A program made the position numbers and the translations under genes. Under the pieces are notes generated by a model that was not told the origin of the DNA, ran no database searches, and saw only the letters and a program-made list of their open reading frames with translations. 64,000 nt of DNA, taken from the NCBI GenBank assembly GCA_037447655.1, contig JBBHKE010003037.1, positions 62,001-126,000 on the forward strand, read 5' to 3'. Below, one piece after another: positions 22,860-31,730 of this stretch. Source of the DNA: Zygnema cylindricum (Eukaryota; Streptophyta; Zygnematophyceae; Zygnematales; Zygnemataceae). Numbering within the stretch: the first letter of the stretch is position 1; the number at the start of each line of letters is the position of its first letter.

Positions 22860-23140
22860 ACTATTCCAACGCTGGGGCGACGAAACGTAACAATATGTTC
22901 CACGTTTCATTTACCACGCGCTTTCAATATTGGACGTCGTCGCTTGTTTGACATTTCTTAGACGTTACGTTATAATGACGCCTACACGATTAACCGACTT
23001 GAAGCCTTGTTTGGAAACTTCCAACGTTAAGGCGACAACGCATTGTCGTCGCCTTTTCCATTTCTCCAACATTTCCCGAAACTCCGGTGAATCCGCCTTA
23101 AATTCACCACATTCAGGCGACGACACCATGTCGTCGCTGG
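22860..23140. repeat. AGCGACGA hairpin cluster 3
   Basis: GGCGACGACACCATGTCGTCGC and a similar imperfect inverted repeat around GGCGACAACGCATTGTCGTCGCC lie upstream of the second ORF, with further GGCGACGAAAC at 22873. The arms share the GCGACGA core of clusters 1 and 2. Confidence 0.7.
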
Positions 23141-23149
23141 TCCATATGT

Positions 23150-24540
23150 TTGACTCACAACACAAATATTATTTCCCTAAAAAAATAACCAACCATGATA
23201 ACGACACGAGGTGGAAGAAGGAAATAATAGGGCATACACAAACATGCAATACGAGGGAGTTACAATCAAATATAACAAATATTCAATAACAAAAATTCAA
23301 TTACAAACAGTAGGAAATGCGACACATATATTAGGCAACCGGGGATTGCAATATGAAGGTAAGGACAATGGTAAAAGCTCTTACTTGTACGATACACCCC
23401 CGTAAAGTGTTGCGGGAAATTCTTAATAGTCCTCGGGACGAGTAGTGCCTTTCCATTCTCGTGACAATCTGCGATCATCCAATTGATTACTCGAAGTCAA
23501 GTAATCTTCGTTGAAACTTGCTGAAGTTTTCGGACCGACACCGAGACATTCCCGTATTTATCACACGGTGAGTCCAGATTTCGTGTAATAGCACCTTCCA
23601 CGAGGGGGTCCACATCGGGTGATTCCAGTTCTTCATTCGGTGGGTCGGGTCCTTGGGTTTCCATATCCTCTACGGCAAGAGGTGGCACTAATCCATCCGT
23701 AGCGGTGTTTTTCGACCCAAAAAAGGTGGTAATATGGGAAGTAATGGGCCACATATTTGCAAATATTAAAAAAATGTCGTGAAAGAAAAAGGATGCAAAA
23801 GCCTAGGTAAACGGAGAATGTGGTAAGAGAGTGCCATTGTTGGACTGAACGTCGGATATATATATACCAAATAAAACTAAAAACATTTTGGACAAAAAGG
23901 AGGGAAACCTTTCCTCGTACTTTCGGTTTTCAAAATTTGAATTTTAATATTTGGCGTGTCAGTGGGTTAACCCAATATTTTAGACGACAGAGAAAGCGGG
24001 AAAGTTTCAAAATTTTCGTGAGTTTTGAGGGAGGGAGGCGACGGACGATTTTCATGAAAGAGCCATGGTAACTGCGTGTTCCTAATTGTATGTACGGATC
24101 GTTTTTGGAATGGTGGCGGGTATGATAGGCGGTTTTTGTGACGTCGTGCTGGAGCCGTAAAGTTTGCGTGGATATAAAATTGAACACGTGTAATTTTAGG
24201 CGACCAATCAATATAAGCTTGAGACGAGGTGATTGCTGTGATTGTACATTTTGGACCAATTTAGAATTACGGTTTACTCTAATACGTCATAACATTAACG
24301 CTAATACCGGTCACAAGCCTAAGAGACAAACAGAAATGCAACCATTTTAGAGTTAACACACATCTTACCATAAATTCACTCTAATTAAACAAAACATCGC
24401 GACATTATTAGCGTAAAGAACCCAAATTAACGTACATTATCGAGGTACAACGGACAAGCGACCAACTTTTTATACAACAAGCGTTGCGTTAACATTACAA
24501 CCGTACAAATTACACTTCTTACAACTGGACAAAAAATATA
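23150..24540 (-). other. Right part of the transposon, no confirmed gene
   Basis: A minus-strand frame at 23497-23754 (85 codons; acidic, Pro-rich DMETQGPDPPNEELESPDVD) could be an exon of the second ORF or decayed coding DNA. No domain is recognised. The rest is A+T-rich with CGTACA motifs. Confidence 0.3.
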
Positions 24541-24833
24541 AACTTTACGGCGTAGCGCCGACGCTTAACTGTGATAAAATAGTCTGACATGTACGTATGA
24601 ATGTTTTACGTGACGGCGTACGATTTAAAAATAATTGTACGGGTATAATTATTAGTGTTTACATGATTGCGACCGACATTTATTTTTTTCAGAGACCCAA
24701 ATTAGCATCAGTAAACAATTAGAATGTATGTTTTTTTCCAAAATTTTCAAATTCTTAATTAGCGTACACCACGCTAAATAATAGTATACGCTAATCAAAC
24801 GTACACGCTAATAGCGATTGGCGGTGTACTGTA

Positions 24834-25031
24834 CACCGCCAATCGCTATTAGAGTCAAGGATTAAATAGCGTCAAAAAAAAATTAGCGTTATTGATTCTA
24901 ATTTAGTGCCTGAGACGTGGCAGATTATGGTCCACTTACTTAAATAGCGTTATTAATTCTATTTCAGGTTTTGGGGTCAAAATTTAGGGGCACCGAATTG
25001 GCGTTATATACTCTAATAGCGATTGGCAGTG
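24834..25031. mobile_element. TA-inserting MITE, 198 bp (CACCGCC ends)
   Basis: The termini CACCGCCAATCGCTATTAG and CTAATAGCGATTGGCAGTG are inverted copies; TA flanks both sides. It starts seven bases after the right end of the 9.36-kb element (junction TACTGTA). Confidence 0.85.
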
Positions 25032-25038
25032 TACTGTA

Positions 25039-25233
25039 CACCGCGAATCGTTATTAGACTTATGTACTCTATATCGGCGCCCCAGAATTTTGACATTGAT
25101 ACCTTAAATATAATAAATTATACTATTTAAGGACGTGGACCACGTGGCCGGCACTAAATTAGCATCAATGACACTAATTAATTTTTGACACTAATAATTT
25201 CTTTAGTCTAATAAGTAATAACGATTCACGGTG
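25039..25233. mobile_element. TA-inserting MITE, 195 bp (CACCGCG ends)
   Basis: The termini CACCGCGAATCGTTATTAG and TAATAACGATTCACGGTG are inverted copies flanked by TA. It again follows its neighbour across a TACTGTA junction. Confidence 0.85.
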
Positions 25234-25449
25234 TACAATACAGTAACAAGCGTAGTTGGTCCACATCGGCAGGAAATACCCAATGTCCGATAAAGCCTTC
25301 GATTTTTTAGTGTTTGTACGGAACGTTTTTTACTTCATGTAACACAATCGACATCCGGCCATCCGCACAGCAGCGTAAGATCGGCCTGTCGATTTTTGAG
25401 CAGCGTCGATACTGTACTATTCTCTACAGCGCCGCCATTAGAGTTACTA

Positions 25450-25678
25450 CACCGCTAATCGTTATTAGCGCTAAAAAAAAAAATCGCCATTTAAAACATA
25501 TTTTCTTCGTACACACTTGTCGGATTGTCCATTCGATAGTTGCTATTGGAAGCCAAGATTCTCACCTTTCTATTGGGCATTGGCGGTCTCCGATTGACAA
25601 TCCAACCGGTGTGCACGGAGAAAATATGTTTTAAGTGCCGGAAAAAAAGTTCAGCACTAAAAACGATTAGTGGCGCAG
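25450..25678. mobile_element. TA-inserting foldback MITE, 229 bp
   Basis: It begins CACCGCTAATCGTTATTAGC and ends AACGATTAGTGGCGCAG, with TA on both sides. The inner part shares the CTTCGTACACACTTGTCGG-type arm of the foldback subfamily at 15248-15462. Confidence 0.8.
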
Positions 25679-26009
25679 TACTATGGCCGGTAGTCTGTGC
25701 TTCTAGCTCAAAAAAAATCCCACTCAATTTAGTGTTCAACAAAGTCTGACGTCACTAAATTCACATTACTATAATTTAGCGTGATTGAAGTACGTTTTAG
25801 TGCATATCCCAACCCGACTTTATTTAAAAGCTCGATGGTAAACCATTTGGGTGAAATGAAAATAAAGGTGAATAATAAAGGCGAGGAAGGAACACGAGAC
25901 GGAACTACGGGAAATGTTAAGGACATGGTGTAAAATTGCACATGTGGACAAATAATGCATAATTAAAATGCAAAGGGAATAAATTTCCAAAAACTAATCG
26001 AGAGAATCT
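25679..26009. other. Intergenic, nothing recognised
   Basis: No open frame with a domain, no terminal repeats. Confidence 0.4.
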
Positions 26010-26017
26010 GAAAATAG

Positions 26018-26912
26018 TAGTGTTGTGTATCGGTAAAAAACTTATCGCGATAACACCGATACCGATAGTTATCGGTTATGGAACGGTCAGAGATTCCGAT
26101 ATATCGGTCTGGGACCAACAAATTCCATATCGGCGATAACTTAAAAAATATATAGTATGCATACAATAGTACTTTATAACATACTGTATTATTTTATTGA
26201 TTTTATATAGCATGGCATGCCACGTATAAAAATCTGTTCCGTTACCGCTTAACTGCAATTTCTTACGGACAGCGCAGCATATAAACGTTGGCCGGTTAAC
26301 TGAACAAAACTTTTACGGCGACGTACGTAATTTTACTAAAAAACTGGTGAACATGGAACTGGAAAAGGACGGCGGACACAAAAGTACAACGGACGCAAAA
26401 TAACATTCTGCGCGCCGCCGGAATCGAACGGACGACTTGGAATGAGAAAACACGAGCGGACGGGCCAGCGTGAGCGCCAGTATCCCGGAATGGCTCTTTT
26501 GGCAGCTTATGCCAAAAAAGTCGACAGATTGACACGTGGCATGTCCCCAGTGGCTCTCAAGGAGTAAAAGGACAAAGCCATGGCATCGGATGTGAAAGGT
26601 ACATTGTTTTTACTGGATCCGTATCAAAACCGTACAGATCTCATGGCGGCTACTGTACTTTCTGTGCTTGTACACGTCCGGGGAATAAGATGTACAGTTG
26701 AGTGTACATGCCGTACATTTATCTGTATGGTCCGTACAGTTATCGCCGATAGTTATCGTTATCGGCATTATCGCCGATCATTACCCGATATTATCGGCTA
26801 CTTATTGGCGATAAGACCGATGTCGATATATCGTACCAATATATCGATTATCGGATACCCGAAAAAAGGCCCATATCGGTTATCGGCAAATCCTTACCGA
26901 TACACAACACTA
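26018..26912. mobile_element. hAT-type element, family B (895 bp), perfect 8-bp TSD
   Basis: The termini TAGTGTTGTGTATCGGTA and TACCGATACACAACACTA are exact inverted copies, flanked by GAAAATAG on both sides (26010-26017, 26913-26920). The interior holds ACCGATA/TATCGGT palindromes, many CCGTAC/GTACGG motifs, a GACACGTGGC G-box at 26531 and a GGAATCGAACGGACGAC block whose complement resembles a pol III B box. No coding capacity. Relatives: 49986, 57468, 58820. Confidence 0.93.
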
Positions 26913-26920
26913 GAAAATAG

Positions 26921-28584
26921 AAATAAAGAGAACGCGCAACCACGCTCTAAAAAGGAGTCCACCTCCTTACACTCCCATAAGTGGGGAGTTTGGAATATTT
27001 CGACAACAACCACACCTGGGTCCATTCTAGAGGTTTTATGTGCGAAATGCCGCACTTGGAAAATTGGGTTTTCTCCCGTGTAATTAATACGCGATAAATA
27101 TCTTTACACTAAAATAGGTACAATCTCATTTTACCTTTTTTTCTGAGCGCAGATTTAAGTGCGTTCGCAATTATTCTAATCCATGTTTCATACTTCATTA
27201 CTTAATAAAGTACCATTTTGTACGGACTGACACATTCCATGTACCACTCTATTCAAGATGACCATAAATTAGGGTTATTAACGTTAATTAACCCGTACCT
27301 TAATTAGCGTAAAAATTATAATTAGTGATATTAATTCCATTTAAGGTTTTAGGGTCAATATTTGGGGGCGCCAAATTAGCGTTAATAACGCTAATGGCGA
27401 TTAAAGGTGTATGTAAGGTGTACTTTTGGTTTGATCGTCTTTACTTGCCATTACAAAAAAAACTTGCTTTGTTGTCGTTTGTCATTTCATGCTTCTTTGA
27501 GAAGTGAATCGCACAATAAGTGTGGATTTCATCATTGTTGTGACACGTTTAAAAGCGCTGAAAACTTAAATTTCAATTATCTAACAATTAATACTATAGT
27601 ATTTGTAAATGTTGGTATCGGGTATGTGAGTTAAAAAAAGAAAAAAAAAAGTAAACCAATCTACATACAAATATTCGATAAAGAAATGGAAACGATGTGT
27701 GCAATACAGGAACCATCGGAACCAATCATATTTTTTAAAGTATAAAATAACTTTTTCTTTTTACTGGAAATACAATGGTAATCCGTACCAAACCATCTGC
27801 GTACATGCAAAAAGAACCTATTTGAAAAGGAAAATACTCTCACAGAATTAAATAATCCATTTATTTTTTGAATTGTATCCACTATGGTTTTCTCCTTTTT
27901 TTTTTTTTTTTTTTGTATCCCACGATGCCATTCTCCAATGTATAATTCATACAAATATCGCTTGTTTGTAAGTGTTACAAATAAAAAAAAAGGGGGAAAG
28001 AGAGGAAAAAGAGAGGAAACGAAATCGAAATAAAAGAAAAAATAAAAGAGAAGGAGAAAGAGCAAGAAAAAAACAAAGAGAAAGGAAAGGTAAATGGAGA
28101 TGGAAAGGGAAAGGCAAAAGGAAAGAGAAAGGAAAAGAAAGAGAAAAGGAAAAAGAAAAAGAAATGAAACAAAAAGAAAAAGAAAAAGAAAAAGGAAAAG
28201 AGAAAAAATATCACTTAACTATGCATTTCACACAGCAGTAGACGCAACGTCATTATGTTTTTTGGTCATACATCGATGTTTTAATCGACAAGAAATTGCC
28301 ATAAAAATAAATTACACGAAGTTTTTGTTATTGTGAATTTCACACATGTTTCTCCTCTAGTTTCCTCATTCCTCTTTTTTCTTATCTACCAATCTTTCAT
28401 TCTCCATTTTTTCCTTTTTTCTTTCCATCTATCCATGTTTGCTATAAGACACTTCGATAACCTCTCCCTCAAAAGACTAGATACAGAAACAATAAGGAAA
28501 AAATTGGAGATTTTTTTCGGCAAAAACGTTTACTGAAATGAACCGGTATCACTCTAAAAAACTGTACAACCCGTGCAAACAATT
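26921..28584. other. A+T-rich intergenic DNA with a decayed MITE end and a purine tract
   Basis: CGCTAATGGCGATTAAAGGTGTA near 27380-27402 resembles the right end of a family-C MITE, and the 100 bp before it resemble 24930-25020; the left end is lost. At 27985-28205 there is an almost pure purine run (GAAAAAGAAAAG type). No gene is supported. Confidence 0.45.
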
Positions 28585-28720
28585 TGTTATTTAACATCTC
28601 TCTCTCTCTCCCTCTCCCTCTTCCTCACTCTCTCCCACTCTCTCTCTGTCCCCATCTCTCTCTCTCTCTCCCTCTCTCCCTCTCTCCCTCTCTCCCTCTC
28701 TCTCTCCCTCTCTACTATAT
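28585..28720. repeat. CT microsatellite
   Basis: CTCTCTCCC-type repeat of about 135 bp, about 200 bp beyond the polyol-transporter stop codon. Confidence 0.9.
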
Positions 28721-28926
28721 CTTAGGATTAACAGTAGTGATCGGGTGGATCACCGAAGATTGTAATCGAGTAGCAAATGCAAAATTTGCTACAAAAAAAA
28801 AATGCATTTGCTAAATTTGCTTTGCAATATACCTAAAGGAGCCTCGATTTATGCTTTTATAGAATAAGCCGTCCCAACAAAAGTATAAAAAACACAAAAT
28901 ACAATTTCATTTATCCATAAATTCAA

Positions 28927-31552
28927 TTATCCCCATGCTCTTACTGTGTCCCCCCTTTTCCCAATAGCTTTTAACTTACTCAACAATGGATTCGGTTGAC
29001 TTTGTTTCGAATTCGAGAATGGAACATCTTCAAATCCTCCATTTGATCCTACCTCTTCTCCATCTCCAGTTCTCGACCGTTCCAATTTCCCACTCTCTCC
29101 TCTTCCTATTTCACTACCCTCCTCTCCTTCTTTGAACCTCTCCCTCTCCTCCTCCGTCTTTTCTGCCTTTTTTGCACCCACTTCCCTCTCGAAAAACGTT
29201 GTAATCTCCTCTAACGTTTTCCCTTTCGTTTCGGGAGCGTAGAAATAGAAAAAGAGGATCGACAATATCCCAATACATCCAAAAAGAAAAAAACAACCGG
29301 CCGGAGAAACCGCATTCCCAATACTAAGAAAAGTCAAAGCGACTAAACCACTCGCCAACCGGTTGACAGCTGTCCCGAGACCAAAAGCTTGGGCCCGAAG
29401 CCGGAGAGGAAATATTTCTGAAGTTAAAACCCAGTTTATGGGACCCATTCCTATTGCAAATGAAGCGACAAAAGTACAAATTGACAAAATAGTGATGGAA
29501 GGAGCGACGGCTCCTCCTCCAGAAAGCCAAGATTGAGGATTTGAGCTTTTGAGTTGAGCACGTTGTCGGAGAAGGAAGAAACCAAGACTTTCCATGAAAA
29601 GAGAGAGAGTCATTCCTGTGGCCAGAGAGGAGGAGAGAAAGAGAGATAGGGAGAGAGGGAGAGAGGGAGAGAGGGGAAGTACATGAGGAAGTGGAAGAGT
29701 GTGCACAGAAGAAAATTGTGTAGGACGGGAGATTACTATGGTTCATGAGGATTCGTCCACACCAGAAAAAAAAGAGAAAATAAAGAAAACCAAAACCGCA
29801 TGAACATTTGTTGCCTGTTTATATTCTTCTAAGTAACTCCTGCTTCATACTAAATTATGTACATCAGCACCTGAGTCGCTACACCATGAATCACTATTAG
29901 AGTTGATTATACCAATTTGGCGCCGGTTTTCTTGACCATAAATTAAAAATAAAAACTTTATTATTCATCTACACTATTCATCCCTGAATTATAATCAATA
30001 ACACTAACAACCTGCCTCACACTACTAGTTTCTTTACCAATTTTTTTCCTAATTTCTCTAATGTCGGTTATAGTTTTCATACTAAATGTGCTAAAACATG
30101 TGGCATTGGACTATGTATGTGTATATGTATATAAACATATACATACATTTATACATACATCTATACATACATATATATATATATATATACATATAATTCT
30201 ATAATAATGTAAGTATAATGTAATTTTATAATGTAAATTTATTTAAATATTATAATTATTGATTTAAAACTAACCCATTGAATCAAAAGTTTTGATGGAG
30301 AGTCATAAGGTTTTTCCAAAATTGCGTTCTTTCCGGTAATTAATTCGAATAAAACTACGCCGAAACTGCAATCGAAGACAGACAAATAAAATAGTTAATA
30401 ATTACATGTATAAATAAAACAAAAACTTTCCTAGTTTTTAAGGAGGTTTCAGGATTTTTTTTTATGATTTTTTTAAAGGTTGTGCTTTGGGGATTTCTGG
30501 ATTTTTTTTTAGGGTCTAATTTTTTTTTTTTTTTTAGATTTTCTTGTGGATTGGTTTCTTTACTTTTTTTTTTTTTTTTTTCCCCAAGTTTTTTGATGTT
30601 TTCTTTAGCAGTTTTTGTTATTATTATTTTTGGATTGTTTTTAGGTTTTTTTTCGGATTATTTTGTTAACAATTTGTAGGGGGGTTTTAATTTTTTTCCC
30701 TGGGTTTTTCTCATGTTTTTTTTTAATTCAGGGTTTTTGTTTATGGGTCTTTTTAACAGTTTATTTTCTTTTTGTTAGGCCTTTTTTGGTTGACCTTTTT
30801 TTCTGGGTTGTTTTTATTTAGTATTTTCTCTTTTAACTCTTTGTTTTTTTTTTTTAACCTGTATACATTGCTTTCTATGGTAATTTTTTCGGAGTCAAAG
30901 AACATGTTGTAATTTTTTTTTTTATTATTATTTATTTATTTGTTTATAGGTTGATTTATTTATTATTATTTTTTTGTTTTATTTTTTATATTTTATATTT
31001 ATTTTTATTATTTTATATATATAGTTTACCTGTAAACATCGCTTTCCATGGTAAATTTTCCCGAGGTAAAAAACTCGGGATCCGTATATCCCGGATTTGC
31101 CCATTTTTCGTCTCCATGCAAACTCTTCTCAGTTTCAGTTTTCGCCGACATTTTCAGTAATCGAAAATCTGAAATTTTGGCCTGAATCCTCAAACAAAAA
31201 TTTAAAATAAGTAAAAAAATTGAATGTTATTTATACTAATGATAATGATAACGATCATAATAACAACAATAACAATGATAATTATAATAAATATAATTAT
31301 AACAATTATAATAATATAATAATATAATAATTATAATAACAATAATGATGACGAATGATGATATTGCTATTATTTGAGTAGTTCTATTCGACTTTTTGCG
31401 AATAAAGAAACCCAAAATAATTATGATAAAATAAACAAGGGAAAGAAATAACATCATCCTTATGATAATAACAACAAGAACAAAAACGACAATGGTAAAA
31501 ACAATGATTAAAAAACAAATAGTATTTCCAAACTCAAAACCTTTGTCATGGA

Positions 31553-31635
<83 letters not shown>

Positions 31636-31698
31636 CACACACATATACATACATATACACATACACATATATACATTTATACATATACATATATACAT

Positions 31699-31730
<32 letters not shown>

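Larger units (their letters stand above)
15470..24826. mobile_element. 9.36-kb Tc1/mariner-pogo-like DNA transposon, putative parent of the CACCG MITEs
   Basis: The left end is CACCGCCAATCGCTATTAG at 15470 and the right end is its exact inverted copy ending at 24826. The identity continues through GCGT, and TA flanks both ends. Further in, the left subterminus (TATAAATAGTGTGGTGTACGG near 15620, GCGGACGCAT near 15708) and the right subterminus (TAGTCTGACA near 24581, GACGGCGTACGATTT near 24613, TTTCAAATTCTTAATTAG near 24745) align with the two halves of the 540-bp MITE at 39691-40230. Inside are a DDE transposase gene (19003-20773), a second ORF (21404-22667), three clusters of AGCGACGA hairpins and a pyrimidine minisatellite. 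TA duplication fits the DDE type of the transposase. The alternative is that the coding block is a separate element nested within; no second pair of termini was found around it. Confidence 0.65.
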
